Shown: positions 23,680-35,893 of the stretch, one piece after another
Position numbering within the stretch: the stretch's first letter is position 1
How the letters are laid out: every line of letters begins with the position of its first letter
Notes under the pieces: model-generated
Told to the model about the DNA's origin: nothing
The model's database searches: none
What the model saw: the letters and a program-made list of their open reading frames with translations, nothing else
Source: Deinandra increscens subsp. villosa
Lineage: Eukaryota > Streptophyta > Magnoliopsida > Asterales > Asteraceae
Reading direction: 5' to 3'
Assembly: GCA_039602395.1 (NCBI GenBank)
Contig: JBCNJP010000003.1
Span: forward strand, 26,298,269 to 26,362,268
DNA length: 64,000 nt
Program-made: the position numbers and the translations under genes

Positions 23680-26188
23680 TGTGACACCCGGCGAAAACAA
23701 AACACGAACAATTATTTACTCGAACATACGTGCATTCAACATCTATTAGGGACTAGTAGATGTGTCATTTAATTCATGAGCATACACACAAAAGTTGAAT
23801 CGAGTCGGTCTTTGACGTTGGTGACTAAATAGCACGAAAACGAACAAACACGAATTGCCTAACTCATAACTTTATGATTTTATGTGACACTAAAGGTTAG
23901 TTGATCTACGTGGTTTTATTCTCATATATTCTATGCATCAATCGAGCTGTCATGCTACGAAGTTATTTAGAAGTTCAAATGTAAACAAATAATAACTTGT
24001 ATGAATACGAGCAAAAAGTAAACATTATTAAATTTTAGATTGCGATCCACGCAAAAAAAAAAGTAACAAAAAAAGGGGAACTCAAACTAATTCAGAGGCC
24101 ACATGTATTTATTTTATGAATTGGAGGGCAGTAGATTATTTTCCCTTTTAATTCTTGTAAATCCTAACCCACCTGCCACTCTTTCAAATCCGTAGCCCAC
24201 CTCCACCAAATACCGCATTCTCGCATTATTTATCTCATTCAGTTCCTCCGACTTTCCCTTCTCTTTGCAATATCTCCCTCAAAACTTCATATACCTGCTG
24301 ATCACTTCAGTCTCGCTCGAGCTAAAAGGTCACGGAGGCCGCTGTGTGAAGAACAACACGGAGTGAAGACCGCAAACCACCGATCGAGGGTTACCGACGG
24401 TAGCTCTCTTCTCGCCTTGTTCTTGAAAACCCTCAGGGTTGATTCGTGTGTGCTAATGATCTGAGTATGTGGAAATTGTTGTGTTCGCAATAATGGTAGT
24501 TATACATGCTAAGTTGTAAAATTAATGGATAGCTTTGACTCGAACACGAACGTTAATTTGCAACGGGTTAATGTACATGCATGAGTTTAAATCGTTGATG
24601 AACCATGGTGTTTTATTGTTATGAATGAATCCATGACTCATAAATATGCAAATATTTAAATAAAATCGTGATTTTGTAGTTCACTGTTAGTTGTTAGTTA
24701 GGGGGATTAGCGATATAGGGTTTCTATATGGGAAAGATGACATCGCGACGCAAATTAACGTTCGTGTTCTAACCCATAAGTGATATAAAGCATGTTTACA
24801 TGGTATTAATAATGGATAAGTTGTATATTTTCATAAGGAGGGTTACTCTGGATACAAAAACATGACACGCAAATTTTATAACTAACTTTTAGATTCTTTT
24901 CTTGATATAACTTGTGTATTTATTTTACTAAACGATATAGTGATACCGCAACGTATCTTGCATGTTAAAAGAGTATGTAATCCTGTGATCTTATAAATTG
25001 TGTTAATTTATCTAACACGTTTAAATGGGAGACCTTTGCATGGAACATGATTGCATTGAAATAAAAAAAATTGATTAACATGTGTACTTGGTTAGCGTAA
25101 TTATTCAAACGTGAAAACATTATGTGCTTCTTGTTACCGCTTTTGGATGACTAGGATGCATGCTAGGAATGCTTAACTTGTACTTGCTTGCTATAATTGA
25201 AAACTTGGTAATTAAAGGAACTCTCTTAAAATATAACTTTTCAGAATTGGAAAGTTTAACTAAACAAGCAAACACATCAGTTAACAAGTGACAAACGTGT
25301 TGTCCCCCGTCGATTGAATCAGTTCAGTTATTCATACACGGTAGTCTTACACAGTTACAAACATATAGGTGATTCGTAGGAATTCGCCAACACTTTCAAT
25401 AAACTTTCTTTCCGAGCTCCCAAAGGTGAGTTCTCGAACATTTTTCTCTGAGTTATACATTTAGAGAAAAGGAGCATGCTACGAACAGTTCTGGTAATAT
25501 AATTGTAAATCTGATCACGTATGTGCGAACATATAACACGAATTACAAGTCCTTACATTTCGAACCGTTAGTTTATGAGAAAGCGAGGTAATCTTTGGTA
25601 GTACTACTGGGTTTGACAAACCCCACCCGCGTTAGTAGCTCTAACTCGACTGGATGTCGAACGGGTGTAAAATTAGCCTAGACAGTATCACCATTGTCCG
25701 TGTTAGGCGATGGTGGAAGGCATTACAAACACAAGCAGTCACGCTTCGGTTGCGAATCACATAGTGATAGCATTATTGGCCTTGCTAGCTACAATTACTA
25801 TTGTGATTACCATGGTACAACCATCTTATAAACATTTATGGTGTTAACATCTTTACAACAAACAATTACTCTTTCTTACATTGATATTTATGAACTCACC
25901 AGCCTTTACGCTGACCCACATAGCATGTCTTTCACAGGTATCTAGGTCTGGAGCACATTTAGGATGCATGCTTTGCATTGGGTCTACAACACATTTTAAA
26001 ACCCCGTTGGTTTATTTTTTATTTGAGTTTAGCGCGTGTTTTGCGCAACATCGTTATTACTTTTATTTACGCTTCCGTGTTTCTCTAAAACTGTTTTTGC
26101 ATGGTTTGGTATGACTAATGAATCGGATCCTGGTTTTTCATACACCTCACGGTATAAACCCCGCATGTGGAAATTTGAGGGTGTGACA
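23680..26188 (+). mobile_element. Solo gypsy-type LTR C inside pol of element B
   Basis: 2509 bp, starting tgtgacacccg and ending gagggtgtgaca, flanked by a perfect gcagt duplication (23675-23679, 26189-26193). It interrupts the RNase H start of element B. Ends resemble those of element I (57515), so it belongs to a related family. It contains no ORF worth naming. Confidence 0.95.
25896..25938 (+). promoter_or_regulatory. Conserved LTR stem-loop with compensatory change (LTR C)
   Basis: CTCACC, stem CAGC/GCTG with loop ctttac (25901-25914), GACC, then TTCACAGG (25931-25938). Relative to the other LTRs both sides of the stem changed together. The companion hairpin GGGTTT-GAC-AAACCC is at 25609-25623. 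Confidence 0.6.
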
Positions 26189-28696
26189 GCAGTAAACACA
26201 GAAATCTTCACATCCTTCTGGTAAGGATAGTATGGGTGTGTTACACAACTTTTGCTTTAGTGTCTGAAAAGCTTGTTCGGCTTTGTGATCCCACACGAAT
26301 TTCTTGTCCTTTTGCGTCAAGGCGGTCAATGGCTGGGCTATTCTGGAGAAGTTTTCGATAAATCTTCGGTAATAACCGGCGAGTCCAAGAAATTGTCGTA
26401 TCTCGGAAGGGTTGGTAAGCGGACTCCAATCCTTGATAGCTTTAATTTTTGTGGGATCCACGTGGATTCCAGCTGCGTTGATTACGTGGCCTAGGAAATG
26501 CACTTCTCGTAACCAGAATTCGCATTTTGAAAACTTGGCGTACAACTTCTCATTCTTCAACAGTTCCAGAATAAGTTTTAGGTGCTTCTCGTGTTCGTCC
26601 TTGCTACGCGAATAGATCAAGATGCCATCAATGAAAACGATAACGCATTTATCGAGGTAAGGTTTGCAGACATGATTCATCAAATCCATGAAGACGGCAG
26701 GCGCGTTGGTTAGTCCGAAGGGCATAACGAGAAATTCGTAGTGTCCATAGCGCGTACGAAAGGCAGTTTTCGCAATGTCTTCTTCACGAACTCGTAGTTG
26801 ATGATATCCAGAACGAAGATCGATTTTTGAATAGTAACCGGAACCTTGTAACTGATCGAACATGTCGTCGATTCGAGGGAGTGGATATCGGTTCTTTACG
26901 GTAAGCTTGTTCAACTCGCGGTAGTCGATACACATCCGGAAAGATCCATCCTTCTTTTTGACGAATAGCACGGGAGCGCCCCAAGGAGAGAAACTGGGTC
27001 TGATAAAGCCTTTGTCAAGTAGTTCTTGCAACTGATTAGACAATTCTTTCATTTCAGACGGGGCTAAACGATAAGGGGCTTTTGCAACGGGTGCAGCTCC
27101 GGGTACCAGATCAATGTGGAATTCTACTTGCCTAGAGGGTGGCAAGCCTGGAAGGTCATCGGGAAAGACTTCAGGGTAGTCTTGTACAATAGGAACGTCC
27201 TTTAGTTTCTTCTCTTCGGATTGACTAGCGGTAATGTGAGCTAAGAGGGCAGGGTAGCCTTTGCGCATAAACTTCTGAGCTTTCATGCACGAGATGATGT
27301 CTAGCTTAGTTCCACTACGATCTCCTTGGATTGTCAGAACTTTGTCGTCGGGAAGGGGTATCTTGACTCTTTTCTCATGGCAAATGATTTCGGCACGATT
27401 CTTAGTCAACCAATCCATTCCAACGACTACGTCGAAACTTCCCAATTGTACCGGCAACAGATCGATTGAGAAGGGATGACCGGATAAGTTCAAAGAGCAG
27501 TTTGAAAAGGATTCTTCCGTTTTGATTTTTTTACCATCGGCTAGGTCAACTATGTACTTAGTATCTAATCTAGTTGGCGTGACGTTAAGATAGTTTCTAA
27601 ACTCACTAGACACAAAGCTTTTGTCGGCACCAGTGTCAAATAGAACGGAAGCAAAATGATTATTGAGTAAGAACGTACCCGTTACGGTGTGGGGATCCTG
27701 ACGGGCTTTAGCAGCATTGAGCACGAAGGCTCTTCCTCTGGCGGGTTCTCGTTTGAGCTTTGGGCATTCATTTCTGAAGTGGCCAGTGCTGCCACACTCG
27801 AAACAGGTTCCAACGGGGTGCGTCTTGTTCGAACGATTTGGGCAATCACGATGAATGTGACCTTTTGCCTTGCAGCCTTTGCAATACACATTGCTGCAAT
27901 CTAGAGTATGGTGCAGGTTACACTTTCCACACAGGGGCTGGTTTCCTGTGTATCCAGGTTTTCTTGCATCAGGTGCAGGAGTGGTTACAGCATAAGCCTT
28001 TACGGCTTCGGAGGTTTTCTCATGGAGGTCAGACGATTTCTTCCTCTTTCCATCATGGCCGCGTTTGCGCTTGCGGTCAGATTTCAGCTGGTTAGAGGGG
28101 GCAGGTGATACTGGTACAGCCTTGGATTCAGCAACCTTGCGAGAGAAAGACAAGCCTTGATGGTTTGCCTGGTAGGTCAGATTGTGAGCCAAGCGGATAG
28201 CATATTGGAGGGTTGTGGGGGTTAGAATCCATAACACTTCCCTGAATGGCAGGAGCAAGACCCCAAATGTATCTCTCGATTTTCTTGTGCAGAGGGGTCA
28301 CCATTGTAGGGCAGATGTGTGCCAATTCGTGGAATCGACGGGTGTAAGCAGCTATGTCGGATCCATTCATTGCCAAGTTCCAGAATTCGACTTCCAATCG
28401 TTGCAATTCCTCACGAGGACAGTACTCATCTCGGATGAGTAGTTTCAGTTCGTTCCAAGCCATGGCGTAAGCTTGGTCCTGTCCGAGGGCTTCAGCATGA
28501 GAGTTCCACCAAGTTAGAACTCCTTCTCCGAACACGCTAGTGGCGTACTTGACCTTGTAACCATCGGGACAGTTACACATACGGAACACAGATTCCATCT
28601 TTTCAAACCAGCGAATGAGTCCAACTGCTCCTTCAGTACCCTTGAAGTGCAAGGGCTTGTAATTCATGAAATCCTTGTAAGAGCATTCCCAGACAC
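26189..28696 (-). pseudogene. Element B gag (exon 2) and pol: knuckles, protease, reverse transcriptase
   Basis: Begins at the 3' splice site (28696). The gag core follows (YKPLHFKGTEGAVGLIRWFE near 28610-28660), then three Cys/His motifs including CKGCKAKGHIHRDC and CFECGSTGHFRNEC. The aspartic protease has FDTGADKSF. The reverse transcriptase runs from RMCIDYRELNKL to the palm motif and includes GLTNAPAVFMDLMN. The G run at 28217-28221 (minus CCCCC) is one base too long and shifts the frame inside gag. The palm motif reads FIDGILIY: the second catalytic Asp (codon at 26624-26626) is Gly, while element I has FIDDILIY. The part next to 26189 is the RNase H start and is cut by LTR C. Confidence 0.92.
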
Positions 28697-28782
28697 CTGT
28701 AAGTTATTCAAAACCTTGATTACAATTCGTACAATTGTAGTCATAAGTCTTCCGGTCGTAGAAGAAAAGTCTTTAGTCTTAC
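28697..28782 (-). other. Putative 86-bp intron in gag of element B
   Basis: On the minus strand it begins GTAAGA and ends CTTACAG. Removing it joins codon ...GG|T and carries the frame from exon 1 into the gag core (VWECSYKDF). Without splicing, the frame from the start codon ends in a stop before the core. Element I has an 82-bp intron-like stretch at the same place. Confidence 0.65.
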
Positions 28783-28945
28783 CACCAGGGGATCCTGATC
28801 TCCTTCCGTTAGAGATAGAAGCTCGATCTGCTTTGGCGGTCGCAAGTGCATTAGCTATACGCTGGTTAATCAGGGCTTCGATCGCTGCGGCGTCCAGGGT
28901 TGGGGTTCCGAGAGGGTCGCTATTGCGGGTTGCGCGTCTTGACAT
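28783..28945 (-). CDS. Gag exon 1 of element B
   Basis: Starts MSRRATRNSDPLGTPTLDAA and ends at the GTAAGA donor after 54 codons plus one base. The region includes an Ala-rich helix (IEALINQRIANALATA), comparable to the gag start of element I (AMINEHVQAAVAAVQAA). The start codon was chosen because it is the first ATG that splices in frame into the gag core. Gag forms the cytoplasmic particle that packages the element RNA. Confidence 0.7.
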
Positions 28946-29445
28946 TCTACTTTAAATTGTATAAGATAAAATAAAGTAAGACATCATACATAGTATAAGT
29001 GAATGCAACCAAACATGACATGCCAAAATCCATAACAACCACAACAATATAACATAACATAACAACACATTACATCATAAAGTACATCATAGTTGATAAA
29101 TAAAGGTACACGTTACAACATAATTCAATTCTTGTCCACACTTGTTCAGACCAACATAAACATTTGTCCGGTGATAAAAACAGATTCACCAATAATACAA
29201 GTCTCGAATACATCATAATAATACCATGAAAGAGTAATAGTCACTCCATAAGATCACAATTCTAATGAAACGATGCTCGATCAACGATGTCGAGGATGTC
29301 ACGGATCTGGATAATCACTGATAGCAACAGGCGAATGAGGCTGGCGAAGTCCTCCGCTGAAGGGGTAGAGGCTGCGAGAGCTCGGATGGCCTGGTTGGCC
29401 TCAACGGCGACTCCATAGGCGTCAGATAGGTGAACATGCAAGGTA

Positions 29446-30231
29446 TCAAAGGGCCTGGTCCTGAGAGGTCACGCGAGCCTCTAGGACAGCAAGACGAGTG
29501 GCAAGGTCAGTGACTGTGGCAGGTGGAGCAAGGCTACGGATGGTGGCATGAAGCTGGCGAATCTCATCGTCACGACGGGCGATGCAAGCAAAGAGGGATG
29601 ATACCAAGGAGTCAACGGGGATGCCAGAAAGAACGGGGCTAGGTGTATCGGAAGGTGATGGAGCATGTGGTGGCAGTGGTACGTCCTGGGTCTCAGCAGT
29701 GGCGGATGGCTCTCCGACCTCAAAGGTGCTGTCAGGAAATCTCACCCGTTTCTTGGGTGGCATCATCTCCGGTTCAGTAGGCAGCTCAACAGGTTCAGGA
29801 GAGAGGGAACGTTTGCGAGACGGCTCGGAATCAGTGACTGGGCCAGAAACATGATGTCGACTACGCCTAACCGACTTTCTAGGGGTAAGCATCCGAAGGG
29901 GACCGTTAGGTGTGGAGCGGTATGGTCGAAATGAAGGCTCACGAGCGGGAGAAACAGGGCTAGAAGCGGATAGGGTAATGGTGAGAGCATCTCCGTCCTC
30001 ATCTGCATCAGTGATGTCCAATGTGAATGGCGCGTACTCCTCCGATTCCTCGTCAGTCGTCGCATCCTCCTCCGGCTCGGAGTCGGCATCGTAGGGGCCA
30101 TCAAGAACGCTGGTCGGTGAGCGAGGGGGTGATGGTGCCTCAGTAGTGACTGGTGATGCTGGCTGCTCCAAGTCGGAATGTGCTTCAGCCTCGGAATCGG
30201 AAGTCAAATCAATCGGTCCGTGAAAAGCCAT
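29446..30231 (-). CDS. Extra 261-codon ORF between primer site and gag of element B
   Basis: It starts about 155 bases after the primer-binding site and is read in the same direction as gag, ending 500 bases before gag. The protein (MAFHGPIDLTSDSEAEAHSD...) has an acidic Ser/Asp/Glu-rich first third, basic patches (RKSVRRSRHH near residue 120; PPKKRVRF near 160), a Pro/Ser-rich linker, and a predicted coiled-coil helix over the last 55 residues (DDEIRQLHATIRSL...ATRLAVLEARV). I recognise no enzyme domain. Composition suggests a nucleic-acid- or partner-binding accessory protein, which is inference. It is uninterrupted although gag-pol is broken. The 28946-29445 gap after it is non-coding. Confidence 0.6.
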   Translation of the reverse strand: MAFHGPIDLTSDSEAEAHSDLEQPASPVTTEAPSPPRSPTSVLDGPYDADSEPEEDATTDEESEEYAPFTLDITDADEDGDALTITLSASSPVSPAREPSFRPYRSTPNGPLRMLTPRKSVRRSRHHVSGPVTDSEPSRKRSLSPEPVELPTEPEMMPPKKRVRFPDSTFEVGEPSATAETQDVPLPPHAPSPSDTPSPVLSGIPVDSLVSSLFACIARRDDEIRQLHATIRSLAPPATVTDLATRLAVLEARVTSQDQAL

Positions 30232-30386
30232 GCTGCGACAAAGTTTCCAAGTAATGATGATAATATATATATGTTATGTATGGCATGTGAATCAGTCAGA
30301 TAGGCAAATAATGATGCATGCAAGTATGACTAACAGAGCTTAGGCTATAGTCTAGACCCTATGTATGCAATCTAGTTCTATAACCT

Positions 30387-30400
30387 TGGCTCTGATACCA
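30387..30400 (-). other. Primer-binding site of element B
   Basis: Minus strand TGGTATCAGAGCCA, three bases inside the 5' LTR end; initiator-Met-tRNA type. Confidence 0.93.
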
Positions 30401-30403
30401 CTC

Positions 30404-33400
30404 TGTCACACCCTGTAAGATTTTTGTCGGGATGCGAAAAGGTTACAGTCAAGGTTACGAACGTACTCTGGATGGTTCAACAACTAGAGCCGTTTTGGAA
30501 ATTGTTAAATTGTTGGAGTAAATAGGAGTTTTTCTAATATCATTACGCAGCGGATTAATTGTAATGAGAAAAGTAAATAGTTTTAAGTTTACAACACATA
30601 AGTTTCAAAAGATTTTTAGGACATGACACCGTTAGGTGTTATGTTAGGAAAATCTCCAAAAGCTAAACCATACTCCAGAAACAAATGAAAAGTCCTAAGA
30701 TGCAAAGGCAGGAAACAAGCAAGCAGGTCCGATGCATGCACAGCAGTTAAGTTTAAGTACCTGAGAATTCATACGAGAAAACGGTCAACAAATAATTGTT
30801 GGTGAGTTTCACAGGTTTAATGTGCTAGCAGTTAAAGGTTAAATAAAAATAGTAATCGGAAATAGTTCATGTTAATAATTGACAATATTTGATAAGACTA
30901 GTTGATAATGTTACCATGTACCCTGAATACCGAAACTGACTGTTTACCCACTCTTGGTACCTATTGTCCGGTTGGTACCGCATAAGTATGACATAACAAT
31001 TTGTACTCTTTGAAAAAAGACGGAGTCACGATTGGAGCTACCAATCAGAGCAGGGGCGTTAACCCAATAGATCTATTCAAACGTTACCGTTTGCAAATGA
31101 TAATTAATCGGATTCAGTTAATAGTGGGGTTTGGGTTATAGCATTAATGAACATAAGATAACAAGTATGGACAATGGAAAAGCACATGAAATAGTTATGA
31201 TAACAAGGTCTGATTGTCTAACATGGAAAAATGTATGTATGAATTCTCCCCCAAGGATAAAATAGTTAAAGGAAAAAGGGGTCGTGAAAACTCACATGAT
31301 TCAGATACGGTAGTCGGAAATATGATCAACGGGGATTGCAAGCCTAGATAATTATGAGACATGCAATATAATAAGTAATTGGGTTGACATTAATGTCACT
31401 CCAATTAGGTAGGTCAAGTCTTGATGTCATGGTAGTCTTAAGGTTAAGTGATTTGAAAACCAAAGTAAGTGTATCCGGTTATGTATTTGTTTGGAAATAA
31501 TGTAAAGTATATATTTTTAATTAAATGAATATATAAAATTTCCCAAATAATATTTAAAGATGGTAAATATTTACAGAATAAATATTAAGTTATATTGAGG
31601 GTTTTCATATGAAAATTGGTTATTTTGAACTAGTTAGCCAAAAGCGGGCGATTTCGCGGTAACCACCGTTTACACGATATTTATCCGTTTAAGTTAATAA
31701 TCAATCAAGTTCAATAAAATATGATTATTTTCTGTCCAAAATGGGTGGATAATTATTTTGAGTGTCGGTTTGCATTAGTTTGCCGGTTTTGTGTATTTAG
31801 TGTCGGTTTTGCCGTTTTGGTCCCGTTTGCCCGTTAAATGACACCGTTAGGTTCCTAAATTCACCATAAGCATTTGTAAACATGTTTTCATTATTAAAAT
31901 AACCCTATGAGTTCATTTGGACCAGATTTGGGTTTTGTTACAAAAATGGTGTTTCCGGGCCCGTCGGGTGTCGGTTTTAGTCCCGGTTTGTGCACAAATT
32001 CAAGTAATTTAAAAAGGGATCTTTTGGCCATGTCTTAGGTTCAATTTAACCATCACAACCTACTGTTTAAAAGTCCAAAGTTTCTGGTCTAAACGGATCT
32101 TTAGTGAAAAGCCATTTCTAGGGTTTTTAAAGTGTACTTTTGCATGTAAAAGTTTGCTATGGTGAGTTTAAGCACTAGTAACTTTTCTAAAGTCCAAGAT
32201 ATCATATTTTGACTATGTTAAGGGTCTAAAAACGTGTCATAGGAATCAATGGGTCCAAAATTACAAGATCTACACATAACACATGATAAATACAAAGTTA
32301 TAGTCTAAAAATGGCAACCTAAGCAAATACTTGTGTAAAAGTCTAACCAAACTAAATCTTGAACATAATAATGTAAGTAAATACTATCATGAGTTTCTAG
32401 TGGCAAGATCTATGGTGAAACATGAAGTTAAATACAAGTAAGTAGACTTTTATAGTTCAAAATGGTGTTTAGACAACAATGTGAGTCAAGACTTGCTAAT
32501 GGAGTGTTCTAGTTATACATAGGAACTAAGAATACTTGTTAGGACAAGATTTAACTAGAAGAAATGAAGATGGAACCTTGTTAGAGAAGATGTAGGCCGA
32601 AAATGATGATGGTGATGATGATTCTTGAGTGTTCAAGCTTCCTAGCACCATGGAATGTCAAGATAATGAGTTATTACTCAAGAGTTTTAGAGAGAGAGTA
32701 GAGAGAGAGACACTTACGGGTTTGGAGAGAGGAGAGCAAAGAGAGATAAGTTCTTGAGTGATGAATGTGATAAATGAAGCTAGGTTCTCTAAAAGTGATT
32801 AAGTATAGAAGTAACTAAGAAAAGGAGAATGTTTGGTTAGGTGGTGGTGTGGGTTTCGGTTGTATATGAACCGAGAGAGAGAGAGGGACGGTTAGAGGGT
32901 GAGAGATGGAAAGGAATGAGATGTTTGGGTCTTGACTTGGGATAAATATCTAGTAAAGTGATAAGGTAAATAGAAGTCTAAGTATTAATGTGTGTGTGTT
33001 GTGTTTTGTGAACCGAAAAGAAAAGAAGGAGGGGGACGGGTTCGAGCCCTTTGGTGGCCGGCTCTCAACACACACACACAAGGGGTTCAAGAGGTTCATT
33101 AACTTGTGTTATGTGGGTGTAGAAGGTTGAAACATGGCTGCAATGTTTAGTGGGAAAGGAGAGTGCACATTGGAGGGAAACTAAGGACCTTTGGTCCATA
33201 GTCTTGGCTTGGCATGAGACAACTCTTGCCTATGGTTGTTAAAGTGTGTATAGGGTGTCAAGAGATTGTCTAGTGTTGATGTGAAAAGCATCTAATGGAG
33301 GTAAAACATGGTACAACCAAGTAACTAGAGAATTGAATGGGAATGGTGGTGGTTGGTGTTGTTCTCGGCCGAACAAGGGAAGGGGACGGGAACCGGGTTC

Positions 33401-34167
33401 GATCTTGGGTGGAGGCCGGGTCACGAGGAGAAAGAAAAAGGGTGACGGGGATCGAATGCTACGCGGAACGGATAAAACGATTAAACGAATCGAGTGTAAC
33501 GAACTCATTTTATAAAAAAAGTTATCCACGACGTTTCAAAATAAATAAAAGTAACTTGGTTTGAATTGAAAATACTCAAAGGTTAATAACATGAAATTAT
33601 TAGGTTGCATGTACATATATATTGCATGCATATAAAAATGCAAGTGTCGTGAACGTAAATAAAGTTTAATAAATTGCTTTGGACGTAAAATATATTAAGG
33701 TTTACGTAAGGAATGGATCACAAGTCTTGGATTGTTGTCGTCGTCTAAACACATTGTTACTTGGTATGAAATTGTTAATATAAGTTATACATATGAAATG
33801 TGTGTCATAAGATGACAAAGGTTGATAAAATGTAAATTATAGTTTAATGATTTAAATGAACGTAAAGTGACAATGAAAATAATGATATTCCACAAAATGA
33901 TGGGATCATGTTTAACGTTTACCACATAGTTTGGTAAGTTTGATAAATGGGTTCGGTTAGTCGTTTTATTATTATTGAAATTCCAGCGACCATTCCGTGC
34001 AAAGAAGTCATCATGTTCAATTATTGTTTACAACATGAGTTAAGGCTACGTCAAGGCTATAAATTATGATAAAATTGGCACGTTGCAAGTAAACAGTTAC
34101 GTAACACAATTAACACATAAGTATATATTATCGTTTTAAGTCCTTGGAAGACTTACGGGTTGTCACA
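30404..34167 (-). repeat. 5' LTR of element B
   Basis: 3764 bp, paired with 18001-21797. Starts TGTGACAACC on the minus strand at 34167 and ends GGGTGTGACA at 30404. It carries the same TATA, GA-rich leader and stem-loop block (30754-30805) as the 3' LTR. Confidence 0.95.
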
Positions 34168-34374
34168 AATTGCATAATGAAATGAGAACAAAATAATTAT
34201 AAAGAGAACTCCCCCAATGTTTATTACCTGAATAACAACCAAAATCACATAGATAACAGAAAAGAGTCGGGTTACAAGTGTGCAAAATAGATGAATGTCA
34301 CATTAAGTTCGGAGAGAGTTCGGCCAATCAGAATTCAAATTTTTAACGATGTCGGAATTTATGCATTTTCCACG

Positions 34375-35893
34375 ATGCAGAGTGCAATGCAAACTATGTT
34401 GAATTTTGATACTGAAATCGGAACAAGTCAGAAAGTTCCAAAGTTGTTGAAGTTGGAAGATTATCACAATTGGAAGCAATGATTTTCGGCTTATATAAGT
34501 ACGAATGATATCGATTTGTGGATTCCGATCAAGAAACTTTATCAACATCCGACTGATGCGGGAGATTTTAAAGAACTTCATACCTTTGACAATGCTGAAA
34601 GGAAATCATATGAGTTAGAACAAAAAACTTTTGGTTATCTAACAATGGCATTACCCACTGAGTTGCTACATCAATTTAGTACTTGTAAGAAATCAAAGCA
34701 ATTGTGGGATGCTCTTTCAGCAAGGTGTGAAGGTAATGACGATTAAAAAAAGAGTCGGAAGAAAGTGTTGAATAAAGAGTTTGATAATTTTCAATTTTAT
34801 GACATTGAGAACATTTCTGCTCTGGTTTCCCGGTTTTCACATCTAATCAGTGAGTTGAAAGTTGTTGGTATTGATAAAACTGATGCTGATTTGAAGGAAA
34901 AGATTATGGAAGCTTTGCCTGAGAAGTGGGAAAATTATGTTCTGTTACTCACACATGATAAAGATTACTCTACTTTGACATTCCACGAGCTTACTGGAAA
35001 ACTTCATGCTCGAGAAATGGAAATGTTAAATTCAAAGAAGTCAACTGCTACTTACAGAATCCTGAGTTATATCATGGTGAGAATACAACAAGTATGAATG
35101 CTAAATCTAAACCAACTTTGAGTTCTGCACCAAATATTGCCTTTATGGCTGGAGTTTCAAGAAATTCTGATGGTAATTCATCATGGGGTTGTCCTTTTAC
35201 AATTCCAAATTCTTCAAGTCAAAATGCTTTTTCTGCTGAATCAATGGATGATCGTGCCAAAATGATTGCTGCTTTAATTTCATCGTCTTTTGGCTTGGTT
35301 ATCAAAAATGTTGCTCATGCACAATTAGTCAGAGATGATCTTGATGCTCTTGATGATGATCAACTGACTGAATTAGATCTATCTTGGCAATATGCTATGC
35401 TGAGTCATAGATCAAAGAGATTTTTCAAGAAGCATGGCAAATCTACGGCTGATTTTAGTGAGAAATTAGGTTTTGATAAGTCAAAGTTGAAGTGTTACAA
35501 ATGTTCAAAGCTTAGACATTTTGCCAAAGAATATCAACAGAAGTCTAGTTTTCCTCTATCAAGCAAACCTGGTTTTACTCAACCATCTTCAAGTAATTCA
35601 GACAAGCCAATAACTTTAACAGCTCAACATGATGGTGTTTATGATTGGGGTCAACGTTTTGGGTATGATTCATCAGCCTTGATTGTTACTCATGATTATT
35701 TAGATGATTCTTATTCAAATACTAGTTCTGATACTAGTTCAACACCAAGTTCTTATGCATCTGCTGAAAATTTGGAAAGTCTGTTGAAAGAAAATGCTTC
35801 ATTGTTGCATAAAATTCAAAAGCTTTCAGAGGAATTCACTTTGGTTAATTCAGAGTTGCAGATTTCTAAAGACCATGAAAAGGAGTTGGTTAT
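34375..35893 (+). pseudogene. Copia-type gag, first part, broken
   Basis: Translation from the ATG at 34375 gives a copia gag-like protein (VPKLLKLEDYHNWKQ; KQLWDALSARCEGND; LKEKIMEALPEKWENYVLLL). A TGA at 34480 replaces an expected Trp, a TAA lies at 34744, and a frame change lies near 35055. A zinc knuckle is degenerate (CYKCSKLRHFAKEY: the last Cys is Tyr). A Ser-rich linker and the start of a coiled coil follow (ENLESLLKENASLLHKIQKL). Element G then interrupts the gene in codon context E-L-V; the frame resumes at 49714. Confidence 0.85.

Larger units (their letters stand above)
18001..34167 (-). mobile_element. Full-length Tekay-like Ty3/gypsy chromovirus B, 16.2 kb
   Basis: LTRs at 18001-21797 and 30404-34167 are flanked by the perfect duplication aattg (17996-18000, 34168-34172). 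On the minus strand the order is 5' LTR, primer site, extra ORF, gag, protease, reverse transcriptase, RNase H, integrase, chromodomain, polypurine tract, 3' LTR. The C-terminal chromodomain and 3.8-kb LTRs fit the Tekay/Del lineage. The coding region is broken by a solo LTR, two single-base frame changes and a reverse-transcriptase active-site change, so it cannot move by itself. Confidence 0.95.
15255..34302 (-). mobile_element. Solo gypsy-type LTR A, split by element B
   Basis: The LTR's own DNA is 15255-18000 plus 34173-34302, about 2.88 kb. In minus orientation it starts tgtgacattc at 34302 and ends gggtgtgaca at 15255. Flanks are tcaag (15250-15254) and ttaag (34303-34307), a five-base duplication with one difference. 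Both flanks carry the copia leader's ttcgg words, confirming insertion there. No internal retrotransposon region remains, so it is a solo LTR. Small ORFs at 15068-17236 have no recognisable product. Confidence 0.82.

Noticed and set aside
23636..26188. Intron or host gene within pol of element B
   Set aside because: Terminal TGTGACA/TGTGACA structure and the gcagt duplication show a solo LTR insertion.
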